Assembly (NCBI GenBank): GCA_905221605.1
Contig: CAJNDS010000147.1
Location: 834,773 to 898,772, forward strand
Origin: Symbiodinium natans
Lineage: Eukaryota; Sar; Dinophyceae; Suessiales; Symbiodiniaceae
Reading direction: 5' to 3'
DNA length: 64,000 bases
The notes beneath the pieces are model-generated. The model searched no databases, had not been told where the DNA came from, and was given only the letters and a program-made list of their open reading frames with translations. The translations under genes were made by a program, and so were the position numbers. Shown here piece by piece: positions 12,144-24,430 of the stretch (position 1 is the stretch's first letter; each line of letters opens with the position of its first letter).

Positions 12144-12652
12144 AGCAGCGAGATGAGAACCCGAGACTCTAAGGACCACCTGCAACCCAAAGCCTTACTA
12201 GTAGAGTAGGTTTAGGGTTTAGGGTGTAGGGTTTAGGGTTTGGGGTCTGGGGTGTGGGGTTTAGCGTTTAGGCTTTAGAAATTAGAGTTTAGGGTTTGGG
12301 GTGTGGGGTTTGGGGTGTAGGGTTTAGGAGGCAGGCAGCGTTAGGGCTTAGGTAACCTTTAGCCTTTTGGGGGGGGGGGGGGGTGCGGGATATCATATTC
12401 CCTGGACAACTGAGAAGCCCAAAGCCAAGGACTACTCCTCGCAAGAGTTCCAGAGTCGTGGTTTGGACGACAGCGCGTCCCGGGGCCCCAATTGCAAGGC
12501 TTCCAGGGCGCTCCAGTCGCTTTAAATTTGCTTTTCTTTTTTCTAGGGTTTTGGGTTTAGGGTTTATAGGGCTACTGGGTGGTAGCTTTATCACACTTCG
12601 TCTTGTAGAAATGCGCATTTAGGCAGCCACCTCGAACCGTTGAAAGGTTACA

Positions 12653-12720
12653 ACCCTAAACCCTAAACCCTAAACCCTAAACCCTAAACCCTAAACCCTA
12701 AACCCTAAACCCTAAACCCT
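12653..12720 (-). repeat. CCCTAAA array, about 10 units
   Basis: Pure 7-mers in C-rich orientation; a G-rich array follows at 12835-12887. Confidence 0.95.
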
Positions 12721-13810
12721 ACTGGTTTCTCGGCAACCGGGCGTTGCAAAGATGAGCCCTCGACACATGCATCTGGGGTGCGGGCGCCGACCGGGTGTTC
12801 AAGTAAGGGCTACAAGTGACATGTAAGGTTCAGGGTTTAGGGTTTAGGGTTTAGGGTTTAGGGTTTAGGGTTTAGGGTTTAGGGTTCAGCACGACACAAG
12901 CGTCTTCTTGCAGAAATTGCTGCCAATAGGCGCTCCAACTTGTTGCATAAACTGTCTAAAACATCAGCTCCCGGCGTGCAGAGTCCACATTGAGGTTTCG
13001 CATTTGCTGATGCGCACGTCTGCCCCAGTCTTTCTCTCCATCTGCATTGGGGTGAAGTGTGGTTTTGCCATCTCACCCTCCTTGTAGTTAAGGGTTTGGC
13101 AGAATTCCCTAAACCCTAAACCCTGGCAGATTCCTTTGAGGCTCAACTCCTTAAGGAGTGACATGATCCTGCAGATGTCCACGGACCTGGACCGCGAGCT
13201 TCAGGACCTGCCATGGGCTCATGAGGCTTCGGGTTTAGGGTTTAGGGTTTTGGGTTTAGGGTTTAGCGTTTAGGGTTTAGGGTTCATATAGGGTGTAGGC
13301 GTGTTTTAAACATCCGAAAAAGCACTTGTAGCCTAGATAGAGTTTGCGCGGGATGCTGAGGGTGACCTTACAGACCAAGAAGCCACAAACACCCGTGGCC
13401 CTTGATTTAGAATATAGTAGCACCCTGACCGAAACAAGGGACCCCCTATGCACAGTGCAAAGAGATTCCTCAATTAAGGGGTTCCGGGGTTCAGCAACTA
13501 CCACACTTCAGATTCAGGGGTCTGTTTTTTTTCGTTGCAGGTTCCCGCGAAGCATCCAAAGTGCACTGCGGGTCAGGGACCATTTTTGCACAAGCATGAG
13601 GCTCTACCAGAAACGGCTTGATGTTCTGAAGTCAAGAACTACTGGTAGTCTCCATTGTAGTTCCTTCATTAGGTTAACCAGGTTTAAGGTTAGGATCCTG
13701 TAATCGAAACATTGGTTAACCAACCAAGGGAACTGTATAGGTAGTAGATCTTGCTTCCACGATTCCAAGTTCAGGTTTGTTGTGTCCCGAAACCCTAAAC
13801 CCTTTCCTCC

Positions 13811-13953
13811 TAAACCCTAAACCCTAAACCCTAAACCCTAAACCCTAAACCCTAAACCCTAAACCCTAAACCCTAAACCCTAAACCCTAAACCCTAAACC
13901 CTAAACCCTAAACCCTAAACCTAAACGCCAAACCCTAAACCCTAAACCCTAAA
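13811..13953 (-). repeat. CCCTAAA array, about 20 units
   Basis: Long near-perfect array with two variant units near its right edge. Confidence 0.95.
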
Positions 13954-14025
13954 GAGGATTGAAGGGCCGGGGGGGTGGCTTCAGTGGCTCCCGGTCTGTG
14001 GTGGGGGGATTGTACGACGCTAAAC

Positions 14026-14102
14026 TGCGACTTGCTTGAGAACCCCCGCCCCCCCCCCCCCCCCCCAAAAAAAAAAAAAAAAACATAAATAATTGATTAA
14101 AT

Positions 14103-14133
<31 letters not shown>

Positions 14134-14251
14134 CATATAATGACGTAGAATAAGATAGAATAAGTAAATATTGACAAATATTCTTCCTCGGACGGGTAAT
14201 ATGGGGATTATTATCCGGCATTTTTTGGCGGGGTTCTTAAGCAACGAGTAT
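14026..14251. mobile_element. MITE-like family B with C-run/A-run and (TA)n interior
   Basis: Left GACTTGCTTGAGAACCCC and right GGGGTTCTTAAGCAACGAGT are inverted repeats. Inside, a C-run passes directly into an A-run, then a (TA)n tract. The poly-Phe/poly-Gly ORFs here are artefacts. Confidence 0.7.
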
Positions 14252-14398
14252 TCAATCCCCTAAACTCCTAAACCCTGACAGGAGCCGCCGTCGTTGTCGC
14301 AGTCCCTCCAGTTCCACACCACATCCCAGTGATCACTTTTTGGGAGGTCTTGCGAGGGCTTGGAGGATGCAGTCCCTTTTAAAGGATTTAGGTCTTCG

Positions 14399-14530
14399 GG
14401 TTTGGGGTTTAGGGTTTGGGGTTTAGGGTTTGGGGTTTAGGGTTTGGGGTTTAGGGTTTAGGGTTTGGGGTTTGGGGTTTAGGGTTTGGGGTTCAGGGTT
14501 TAGGGTTTGGGGTTTAGGGTTTGGGGCTTA
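14399..14530 (+). repeat. GGGTTTAGGGTTTGG mixed array
   Basis: TTTAGGG and TTTGGGG units alternate fairly regularly, giving a 14 bp period over much of the array. Confidence 0.9.
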
Positions 14531-15072
14531 GGGCGCTCCAGGGTTTCGAGGGTATAGGGTTGCAGGGGGTTTAGGGTTCAGGGTTTAGGGTACATGGCCT
14601 ATATAAGAAGGCCTGTGGGCCCAAACGCCCGAAAACAAGAGTCCTTAGAGCCTTAGGGTTAGGGTTTGAGGGCCCTGGCGTGTGGGCTTGGGGGGAACTG
14701 CTTGCACGTTGAGACCCAGCGCTGCGTCTCAGCTGTACGAATCTCCGGAGAGGGGAGCGGCGTGCTGGTTGTGACCGTTTGACACTGGCACCCGACACTC
14801 TCTTGAGCACGGGTCTTCGGTCGATGAAGTTATACGTAGTCATGGTCGTATAGCTATAGTTTAGGGTTTAGGGTTTAGGGTGTAGGGTTTAGGGCTAAGT
14901 AAAAACCTATCTGCTGATTGACTTGAAGAGCCCGCAAAAACTTGGACCTTGAAAAAATCCCTACACTCCCAGACGCTACACCAGAATTCCTCTGAAACTC
15001 GCAATCCATACGTGTTAGAGAGCTTGCCCCCCCCCCCCCCCCCCCTTCTCCGAAAGCTAGATGATTGATCAA

Positions 15073-15160
15073 GGGTTTAGGGTCTAGGGTTTAGGGTTTA
15101 GGGTTTAGGGTTTAGGGTTTAGGGTTTAGGGTTTAGGGTTTAGGGTTTAGGGTTTAGGGG
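15073..15160 (+). repeat. TTTAGGG array, about 12 units
   Basis: Near-perfect 7-mers with one TCTAGGG variant at the left edge. Confidence 0.95.
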
Positions 15161-15311
15161 TCCTTCCCTTCTGGCAAGAGCGGACGCTAGGCGGAGCAAG
15201 CCTGTAATCTAGGGGTCGGAAAAATTGCTAATAATATTCTCTCATGGTCCCTTTGTAATTATGCTACAATGACACCCAAAACCCTATTCTTATGATTCAG
15301 GCCCCTATAGT

Positions 15312-15424
15312 CTTGGTAGCCCAGTGGTACCCTTTTCCCTTTTTTGGGGTTAAAGGTTCCCTTATAAAGTAACTAACCCCAAAAAAGGGTGCCCTTATTA
15401 TGCGCTGGCTACTGGGCTACCAAG
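15312..15424. mobile_element. MITE-like family A, best copy (14 bp perfect terminal inverted repeats)
   Basis: CTTGGTAGCCCAGT at the left end and ACTGGGCTACCAAG at the right end are perfect inverted repeats; total 113 bp. The interior is itself roughly palindromic (CCCTTTTTTGGGG... / ...CCCCAAAAAAGGG). No ORF. Confidence 0.85.
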
Positions 15425-15533
15425 CAGTACCCAACTTTCCATTGGGACGCTTTTTTGGGTTCAAGGTTCCCTTACAAAGTAACTAACCCCAAAAAGGTTG
15501 CCCTTATCAAAATATGGTTATTGGGCTACCAAG
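15425..15533. mobile_element. MITE-like family A, second head-to-tail copy
   Basis: The interior and right end (TTGGGCTACCAAG) match the copy at 15312, but the left terminal repeat is missing, as expected for a tandem sharing one end. Confidence 0.7.
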
Positions 15534-15546
15534 AGGGATTATAGTA

Positions 15547-15620
15547 CCCTAAACCCTAAACCCTAAACCCTAAACCCTAAACCCTAAACCCTAAACCCTA
15601 AACCCTAAACCCTAAACCCT
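15547..15620 (-). repeat. CCCTAAA array, about 10 units
   Basis: Starts 14 bp after the end of the tandem family A pair. Confidence 0.95.
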
Positions 15621-16559
15621 TTCAGCTTTCCATTGGGACGCTGGAAGATCCGTGTGCTCAGCATTCGCTGCCATTTGGCGCTAGCGAGGTGCAAGATGGG
15701 GATGGTGACGTGCAGTGGCAAGTCCACCCTACAGCTTAAAGCCTGGGGTTTAGGGTTTAGGGTTTAGGGTTTAGGGTTTGGGGTTTGGGGTTTAGGGTTT
15801 GGGGTTTGGGGTTTCGGGTTTAAGCCCTAAACCTCCAGAGACTTGTTGCAGCGGTTGTTCAGCACTGACTCCAAAATATGGGAGGTTACCCTAAACCCTA
15901 AACCCTAAACCCTAAGCCCCTAAGCCCCTCACGGGGATCCTTTTGTACTTTGGGGGCCGTGCTTTTTGTGATAATCCCCAACAAGACCGACCCTTGGATG
16001 TTGGGGTGGAGGGTTTAGGGTTTAGGCTTCAGGGTTTAGGGTTTAGGTTGGGCTTGGGGTTTAGTTTGGGTTTGGGGTTCAGGGTCCCAATAACAAAAAA
16101 ATGGCGTCTGGGTGTGTGAATTCCTCGAAATGATGAACAGCCCTCTTCGTGAGCATTGTGGCTGCCAGGCCCAGTCCCACTTCAACCAAGTTGGTACAGA
16201 GGGTTCAGGGTTTAGGGTTTAGGGTTTAGGGTTTAGGGTTTAGGGTTTAGGGTTTAAGAAAGCAACTAAATACCTCTTGCAAATGGCTATACCAAAGGGG
16301 GCGAAGACCATGAGGCTTCTGAGTTCGAATCGCGTTGCCCTGCCGTCACCATTCTCGACATGGCACGCCGTCCGGCAACGGGCACATGATGCATGTTCAG
16401 GGTTTAGCATTATGAGATCATTAGAGCCACAGAGCAGGGGTCCCCAATGAATTGTTTTTGCATTGTTTTTTGCGTTTTTTTTGCGTCCCGGTTTTGTGTC
16501 TCGGATTAAGGGGCAGCCTCGGGTTGCAGATTGTTTGTGCTTTTTTTGCGTCTTGGGGG

Positions 16560-16880
16560 GGTGCCTTCCTCGCCGCCTTAGCCTGAGACGCAAACAAAAC
16601 GCAAAACAAACGCAAAGCAAACGCAAAACAAACGCAAACAAAACGCAACAAAAAACGCAAAACACACTGTGTTTCGCGTGACTTACCATTTCTGCTTACC
16701 CGCCTCCTCCCAATACGCACAAGAAACGCACAAGAAACGCAAAGCAAACGCAAAGCAAACGCAAAACAAACGCCAAAACAAACACAGCAAAAACACAAAA
16801 CAAACGCAACCCTAAATACGAGACGCAAAAAAGACGCAAAACTGAGATGCAAAAAAAAACGCAAACAAAACACAAAAATA
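16560..16880. repeat. AACGCAAAAC low-complexity repeat
   Basis: Degenerate (CAAAACGCAAAC)n on the plus strand, with short T/G-rich complements upstream (16455-16545). The FVLRLLCVCFAF-type minus-strand ORFs across 16240-16938 come from this composition. Confidence 0.85.
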
Positions 16881-17506
16881 ATAAATTTGAGATTTCCCGT
16901 CTGTAGCTTCCTAATGATCTCATAAGTTTAGCATTCAAGGTTTAGGGATCTTAAACCCCGGCACGCTCTACACCTGGCGAAAAGCCGACAGCCGCCAAAA
17001 CGCCAAAACACGGATCCACATCACAACGCCCTTGGGCGCTACAACCCCTCCAAGCTGCTAGAGAAACTTTAGGGTTTAGGGTTACTGGAAACCCCGCTGG
17101 CTTTTCTAGCACTTATGAGCCCTAAGCCCAGAAGCATCCTTACCCGGAGCCTCCGGTAGACCTGTATACGGTTCCTTGGGAAGCTATGTAGACCCCGAAA
17201 GGGCTCGTTTTGGCCATTCAGTTTGACAGTCATTCTCGTAGCGGGGTACATGGTCCATCATGATCTCAATTTGGGGCATTTATAGTTTCTGAGGTTGGGG
17301 ACCCTAAACCCTAAACCCTAAACCCCGAAACCCTATTCAATGAGCAGTGCAGTGGTTCAGGGTTTCGGGCTTAGGGGTCTAGGCAGGGAATCCAGCGCCC
17401 CGCCGTGTGGACGGCGCACGCCACAATCCTGAGAACTGAGAAGCTCGTCAGTTCGTGTATACATTCCATCTGATCTGGGGGGCATGCTCGAGACCCTGCA
17501 TCTATC

Positions 17507-17712
17507 TTTGTGGTGCTTTACTGTAACTTTAGATCTTTAGCCTCTTTGGGCTTATTGGGTTTCTTAACAAGGCAGCTAAAAAATTAATTTATAGCTACCC
17601 TCCTAAGTGCAGCCAGGCTATATCCCCCTTGGGAATTATTTTAGATTTGTTTATATAAAACCCAAGAGGATGTTCATCGTATTATTTATATTCAGGTTCT
17701 AAGGGGAGTATA
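17507..17712. repeat. Dispersed repeat copy 2 joined to a second dispersed repeat
   Basis: 17507-17617 matches 490-602. The adjoining 17626-17712 matches 7498-7588 (shared core TATATAAAACCCAAGAGGAT and GGTTCTAAGGGGAG). The two repeat types abut here but lie apart elsewhere in the window. Confidence 0.7.
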
Positions 17713-18216
17713 GACAGTAAACTACCAGAGATCATGGGAGAATGGGCATGCATTGTTCAAGAGTAGATGTGCAGTGCTGGTGGCAACTTCGCTGAAGATG
17801 CTTCTTGCGCTATTGTTCTGACATCTTCAGTTTTGTGCTGACATATTCAAGAAGATCGAAAATGTTTAGTTCAAACCAGCTGCAATACACTGTCACTTTA
17901 TATGCTGAGCCTGTGGTCTGCAGGGTGTGACAACATAGGGTCGACGTGCCTCCTCTGTAAGTTTAGTTTTTAAACTCGGTGGTTGCCATGGCAAGACATG
18001 GCAGAAATGCTTCAGCCGACATCCTGAATGTTACTGAGACAGCCCATCGAAGACCCCTACTACCCTGAGGGTGGAAAAGGGCTTAGGGTTTAGGGTTGTA
18101 GCTACATGGGGCCCTTGATATGGTCCCTTCCCTCCCTTTAGGGATCTGCAGTATGGACCCCTTGGGCTTTATAGGGTATGCAAGGGGTATAGAAGGGGTC
18201 CCCTTCTAAGGGCCCA
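17713..18216. other. Unique sequence and a diverged family D element
   Basis: 17713-18080 shows no gene. 18110-18216 has GGGCCCTTGATATGGTCCCT and AAGGGGTCCCCTTCTAAGGG pieces typical of family D. Confidence 0.4.
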
Positions 18217-18573
18217 CCCTAAACCCTAAACCCTAAACCCTAAACCCTAAACCCTAAACCCTGAACCCTGAACCCTGAACCCTGAACCCTAAAAAGAGAA
18301 CCCCGAGAACAGCCTCCGCCAGTGATTCGAGGCTCGATGAGGCCCTGGATCGCACTGTTTTCATGGGCTCAGGGTTTAGGGTTTAGGGTTGTGTCGTTGG
18401 GATGCCTTGGCAGCTGCCCACGTGCACCGTTTACGGGCCTGCTTGCATGGCGTGACACCTCCTCCGAGGCCGAAAAAAAAGTCGTGCGAAGAAGACCCTA
18501 CTTGAAGGTTAATGGTACTTAGTAGCCCAAGTAGGGTTTAGAGTTTATGGGTTAGGGTTTAGGGTTTATAGTT

Positions 18574-18707
18574 GGTGGTTCATGGTACTTATTAACCAAG
18601 TATAACTGTACTTACAACCCAGATTATGACCATGTTAGGGCACTTAAGGGGCTTACAAGTGGGTTATAAGTACAGTTATAATTGGTTACTAAGTACCATG
18701 AACCTCC
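18574..18707. mobile_element. MITE-like family C, best copy (about 47 bp terminal inverted repeats)
   Basis: Left GGTGGTTCATGGTACTTATT and right AAGTACCATGAACCTCC are the ends of long inverted repeats, about 43 of 47 matching by eye. The element is 134 bp and nearly a complete hairpin. Related copies: 2272, 20888 (diverged), 50465. Confidence 0.8.
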
Positions 18708-19259
18708 AAGTACAGTGCTGCCCTGTAGGACTTGGCCATTGAATACCATAGACCCAGCACCCCTCCATGACCCCTTAAGAAGGTGTTATGGCTCAAACAC
18801 TTTTGCGTGGTGAGGGTTACAGGGCAAGAAGGCGGTACCTTTGGCGGAACGCCGACCTCGTACATCAGAAATCAAGTAGCACATTCGCCATCCAGTCTGT
18901 TGAAAGCTTATCGCTGCTAAACCCTATGTTAGCCGATGCCCCAAACCTGCTGTGGTCTAGGGAAGATGGGTGGAACTCGGACTTTTATGCCTCAAGCCAG
19001 CTTTCTACACTTGAAGACAGGGAGTTTAGGGACTAACAAGCTCCAGAATTCATGTACTCCATGCAGCTATAGGCCGTACAGCATTTCCCAACGTCATAGG
19101 CTGTAGGAACCACCGCCAGACCCCTAAACCCAAAAACACCTAAACCCAGCACCCAAGAGCCCACCCTGACCTGGCAACTTCCAGATCGTCTGGGGGGTTT
19201 AGGGTTTAGGGTTCAGGGTTCAGGGTTCAGGGTTTAGGGTTTAGGGTAAAGGGTAAGGG

Positions 19260-20630
19260 GTTTAGGGGGTCTTCTTCCCTTGTGCCTTCCCTTGGACACA
19301 CGTCACGCGGGCAACGGGCCGAATTGAGGGGCAAGGCAAGAGAGCACTGAAGTGGTCGAACTGACAACCTCAGAGAACCTAAGCGCTTATCAGCCCTACA
19401 TCCTACCTTAAGAATCCTTTCAGGTTCTTAGGGAATCTACCCAAACGTATAGGTTTTGGGTTGTTAAAGTAAACCCTAGAACCCCCCAAGGTGTGCGCGT
19501 CCTGGAGCTGGGCCGGGGCACACAAAACGTGTGAAACTCCAAGACCCTCATCCCTATCTCGGAAAGTTAGACCCTATACAGCTTCTCAGAAGTCTTTATT
19601 GATGAGAAAAGCTAAGTACCCTTACGTACCCTAACTCTCGCACTCCTGGCAGTGCGGATCCCAAAGAACCCGAATTCGCCACAAAGTTTGGTCTTTCCTT
19701 TTCCTTGTGCAGGAGGCCCCCTTACTGCAGGGGCTATAGTTAAGCGACTTCTAACATTCTAACCTAAGCTATCTAACGTCTAGCTTGGGTGACCAGCGCA
19801 TGTTAGGGCTCAAGTTCGAGAGGGCCACTGTAGCCAGAAGACCTTGTCCCTCGCAAGCTTCCTGAAGGAAGCGGCTTGCAACCCAGAGACCATGTGGGGT
19901 CCGAGGTTATATTGATGGATTGTGAGTTTGGGGTTTAGGGTGGTGAGGGTGTGGCCTTAGTCCGCGGCCAAACAAAGGAGGATGGTGCGGGTGTGGTTTG
20001 TTTAGGGATTTGCGGCGTGGAGTTTTAAACCAATTTCGAGATGGCCATGTGTGAAAATCTTGGTGGGTTCGAAGCTGAGCCCACAATCCGTTAACCCGAA
20101 TCCAAGCTGCGAGTTCTTGCAGGCTCTTGAATGATGCAATCGCTAGGACCCTGTAGGTTCCCGTCTAAGCCTAAGCCCCTTTTTTGACCATAAAGGGCCC
20201 CTTTTTTGATTCCTAGGTTACTGGGTCTTAAATCAGGTTACCGGCCGCAAGTGCCTGAGCAGGAACTGAGGGTTAACGGCGACATCCGTACGCCTGTGGC
20301 GCAAGAAGGATGAGCAAGCCGATTGCTCCAAGACCGGAGACACCCGTGAAGCCTCTGACCCCTTGTCGGGATAGTGTAGGGTCTCTCTGAGACTTTGTCG
20401 AGCGTAGGTTTACTGTGTGTTGTAGATTAGTCATGGTTTCTGCAGTATAAGCTGCTTATGGAACGAGCAGAAGATCCGGGCTGTACAGTTGAAAGACGAG
20501 GAGAAACGGGGTCCCAACAGAACTGTGTGCTGGATGCATGCGGAAACCACGCGCGTCCAGCTCCTTTTGAAAAGCTGGGGCCATGGACCTCATGAGAGTG
20601 TTAACCACAGGAGCCTTCAACACCTTATAC
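19260..20630. other. Unique sequence, no gene recognised
   Basis: The longest stretch in the left mosaic almost free of telomere-type units. Frames are short on both strands. 20170-20230 resembles the interior of family A elements (CCCCTTTTTTG...CCTAGGTTACTGGGTC). Confidence 0.4.
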
Positions 20631-20735
20631 ACTAAACCCTAAACCCTAAACCCTAAACCCTAAACCCTAAACCCTAAACCCTAAACCCTAAACCCTAAAC
20701 CCTAAACCCTAAACCCTAACCCTAAACCCTAAACT
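20631..20735 (-). repeat. CCCTAAA array, about 14 units
   Basis: Near-perfect with one 6-mer unit (CCCTAA). Confidence 0.95.
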
Positions 20736-20887
20736 CTAGGGGCTAAGGGCAGAGAGGGCTCCTCAGCGCTGGACCCATGTCTGAACGCTGCGTCGTCTCG
20801 CACGAGCTCTGGCAACTGCGGCAGATGCGGCCGAGTGGCCTTTAGGGTTTAGGGTTTAGGGTTTAGGGTTTGGAGCACACAAGGGTT

Positions 20888-21030
20888 GCCACATGAGCCT
20901 TATAGGGTTACTTAATAACCCACTAGAAGTGTAGTTATAACCCACATATAAGCCCCTTAAGTACCCTAATGGGGGTTAACATTGGGTTATAAGTACGGTT
21001 GTGATTGGGTTACTACAGGAGCCTTGGGGT
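20888..21030. mobile_element. MITE-like family C, diverged
   Basis: GGGTTACTTAATAACCCACT at the left pairs loosely with GGTTGTGATTGGGTTACT at the right. Centre GCCCCTTAAGTACCC as in the copy at 18574. Confidence 0.5.
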
Positions 21031-21902
21031 AGGGCTCGCAGGAGTGGGGGGCTATATAAGGGTTCCACGAGAACCCAAGAGTACCAATTCTTCAGCCCTT
21101 TTGTTACCCCTGGATGGCTAGAAGTCTTTGGGGGATGGTCATAGCCTTGTCATCCTCTCAACTCGTGAGCATGTTCCAAAAACAGCGGCTTCTACTAGAG
21201 TTTGGCCAAACCCCCCCCCATACTTTGGGGAAGATCAAGGCAATGTCGGTCTCCAGGATTTGGAACTTGGGCATAGGGTTCAGGGTTTAGGGTTCCTTCT
21301 GGCATCCTTGTAGGAGTTCGGGTTTGGGGGACTATCAGGGGCGTCATACTCAGAGCCCTAAAAATGTACCCCTAAGAGGTGCCCCTTAACATATACCCTA
21401 ATCTGGCCCTTACATTCCCCCGGAGGATCTGGCAAAAAAGTTCAGCAACCCAAGGGGTACAACCGTAGTTCCAGGAGGTCAGGGCAGTTAGGGGTAAGGG
21501 CGGGGTTCAGACACGGTGTCGGAAGGCTTTGGGTTTAGAGTTGAGGGTTTAGGGTTTAGGGTTTAGGGTTTAGGGTGTCGAGCTTGAGGAGCATTTGCCA
21601 TAAAAGCTGCCGCACAAGAGAGCTCGAGTTGCACGAGCGGCAGTGGCTTGCCAGGGCTGCCCTGCCGCCGGCATGTAAGCTACGCCCTAAACCCTAAACC
21701 CTAAACCCTAAACCCTAAACCCTCACAAGCAGAAGTCCGAGTTGAGTGCGGTCGTAGCCCAGGCATGCTGTGAGCCACACGGTTTTGTGCTGCTTTCAGC
21801 CGCCCTCACTCCCGTGCCACCCAGGCTCGGTGAAGCTTGGGTTGCGGTATGATTTGCTGTTTAGGGTTTAGGGTTTAGGGTGTAGGGTTTAGGGTTTAGG
21901 GT

Positions 21903-22729
21903 TCAAAGTATGCCTGATTCAGACTGAGATGCGCAACGAACAAACCCTAACGCACATCGGTTTTCGCAAAGATACAATAAGCACAAGATGCCAGGCTCAC
22001 TGGCGTTGCCTCCGCCTTATCCTATACACCCAGAAGCTCTGAACCGACCCCGCTCCCACGGTTTTGTTTTAGAACCCGGCTCTTTAGGATTTAGTCCGAG
22101 AGCTAGGTAACCCTACACCGTACCCCCACACACACGCCCGCAACCCTCAAGGAGTTGTCCATGGCCTGGAAAAGCCACCAAACGCCCGAAACCCTAAGCT
22201 CCTAGTACCCTAAAACTTGAAAATGAACCCTGAAAGCCCCTGCTCCCTGAAACCCTGAACTCCTTAGCGGCCAAAACCCTACAGCAAGCGAAAGCGCACA
22301 GTGTCCGCAGAAGGGGACAAGCGTGTTGCCGCTGCCCAACAAGGGCCAGCGCCACCATATCACGCCAACCGTTTCTGGGAGGATCTAGAGACTCTGGGAG
22401 ATTGAAGTAGTTCAAAGGCTTCCCAAATCAAGGGACCCCTAAACCCTAAACCCTTAACCCTAAACCCTAAACTTACGGAGAAGTAAGCTGTGACAGCGCT
22501 GTAGCCACTTAAGACGAAGCTCGCCAAAACTTCCCTGGTCGTAAAGTCCTCCCACCTTTCGAAAGCCTTTCCGATTCCCGATATCGGGCTTGGTGGTCTC
22601 TTATGGACGAGTCACCCAGACGTGTGGAGCGCCAAGGGGGGGTCCCCGGGTCCCCGGTCGGTACTTTCAAGCTGCAGAAAGGGAAAAAAGACGAGCCCAG
22701 ACAACCCTGGACCCTAAACCCTAAACCCG
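21903..22729. other. Unique sequence, no gene recognised
   Basis: Short ORFs only; a few isolated CCCTAAA units near 22440-22470. Confidence 0.35.
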
Positions 22730-23257
22730 AATTTAGGGTTTAGGGTTTAGGGTTTAGGGTTTAGGGTTTAGGTTGAAACCCTAAACCCCCTGGAAGCACC
22801 TAAAAAGGGGTTTCTTTTGTCCCTTCAGACTTACCTAAATTCCCTAAACCCTAAACCCCTAAAACCCCTAAAACCCCTAAAACCCCTAAACCCTAAGCAA
22901 GTGATTATCCGTTTTAGAGAGTTCACTTCTGTCTCCTGATTGACCCAGCAGCGATGATCCCTCTTTTTTTGGGCCCAAAGGTAATTACCGTTTGGGGTTT
23001 AGGGTTTAGGGTTTAGGAATTACCTGAAGGCCCCAATGTAGTTCCTTTATGGGCTAGTTATAGGGGATTCGAGTCTGCTACCCCAAAAGGGTACGACAGA
23101 GGAGCCTTTGGGTAAGGCAGATTCTCTCCGTGAAGGGGTATTGGGCTCTTTGGGGAAGTGTTCATGTTGCCCTTGAGTGGTCTCTTCATGGGCATCATTC
23201 TGTTGGGCACTTGACAAACTCTGCTGATGCTTCGGCCTTGGATTGATTGCTTTTGAA

Positions 23258-23418
23258 AACCCTAGAATCCTAAAACCCGAAAACCCTGAAACCCTAAAGC
23301 CCTAAAACCCTAAAACCCTAAAACCCTAAAACCCTAAAACCCTAAAACCCTAAAACCCTAAAACCCTAAAACCCTAAGACCCTAAAACCCTAAAACCCTA
23401 AACCCGAAAACCCGAAAT
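23258..23418 (-). repeat. CCCTAAAA 8-mer array, about 17 units
   Basis: Octamers rather than heptamers, the C-rich counterpart of the TTTTAGGG array at 3529. Confidence 0.95.
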
Positions 23419-24430
23419 CCTGGCCCTAACCTTCTGTCGTGGTCAGGTCTGGTCCACCTAGGGTTAAACCTTTTGGAACAGATGTCCGGCAGATTCACGG
23501 GGTCTGTCGCGGTCCCTCAACTGTTCCCTTTCTTTAGGATGAAGGGTTTAGGGTTTACGTAGGGTTACTAGGACCCAGAGTAGGCCCTTATTCCCCTTTT
23601 TGTGGGGTTTTAGCTTCTGCGATAATAAGCCCCTTTAAGCCAACAACGGCACCCTTTTTATTCCTAGGTTATTCTTGGGTCTAGATAGTATGGTCCCCTA
23701 CCTTCCTTGCCTTCCTTAAAGAGTTCTGAAACATGCGTCCTTGGTTTGTATCGGTATAGAAGGGTTCTATGAAGGCTTCCCAATTTAAGGGCCCATTCTT
23801 AGGGCCTATGTATCTACCCTGAGGTCGTCTGTGAAGGAGGGGGGGGGACAGAGCCATGAATGCCGGAGTCGAACAGATGGACATGCGACAGGGACAGGTG
23901 AGTGTTCACGAAGATAACTTACAAAGAGTGTCCTTCAAGATGGACAAGCTATGTTGCACCAGACTTTTAGTGCGATGTCGCCGGGGCAGAAATATCTCGG
24001 GCTGGGAGTTTCTGGGGCTTTGATGCTACCAGGGTGTTTAAGCTTGATTCAGCTTAGGCATCCGCATAGGGTTTAGGGTTTAGAAGGGTTTAGGGTGCCA
24101 TGCTCTACAGACCTGCAATGCCGATGCATCGCTCCAGGCTTCCGCCGCGCAGAACCCCCGTGCTTTTGAAGTTGGTAGGAGGTGTAGGAGTTAGGAAGCT
24201 TAGGGTTTAGGGGTGTTTAGGGTTTATAGGGTTTAGGGTTTGGGGTTTAGGGTTTAGGGTTTAGGGTTTAGGGGCTTTGCGGTCTTGGGGGGTTAGGGTT
24301 CAGGGTTTGGGGTTTAGGGTTTAGTGTTGAAGAGTTTAGGGGGTGCAGGGTAAAGGAGCTTGAAGGCTTTCGGGCTGTCACCTGAATTTATGATTGAGCA
24401 AGCAGCTCGAAATACCATGAATCCCTAAAC

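Larger units (their letters stand above)
1..24430. repeat. Left mosaic of interstitial TTTAGGG/CCCTAAA arrays
   Basis: Arrays of 3-20 telomere-type units in both orientations occur every few hundred bases, separated by unique DNA, MITE-like inverted-repeat elements and homopolymer tracts. ORFs here are short, and none shows a recognisable domain or a plausible protein composition. The largest arrays are listed separately. Confidence 0.85.

Noticed and set aside
16240-16938. Phe/Leu/Cys-rich 'membrane protein' ORFs
   Set aside because: Low-complexity AACGCAAAAC repeat read on the minus strand.
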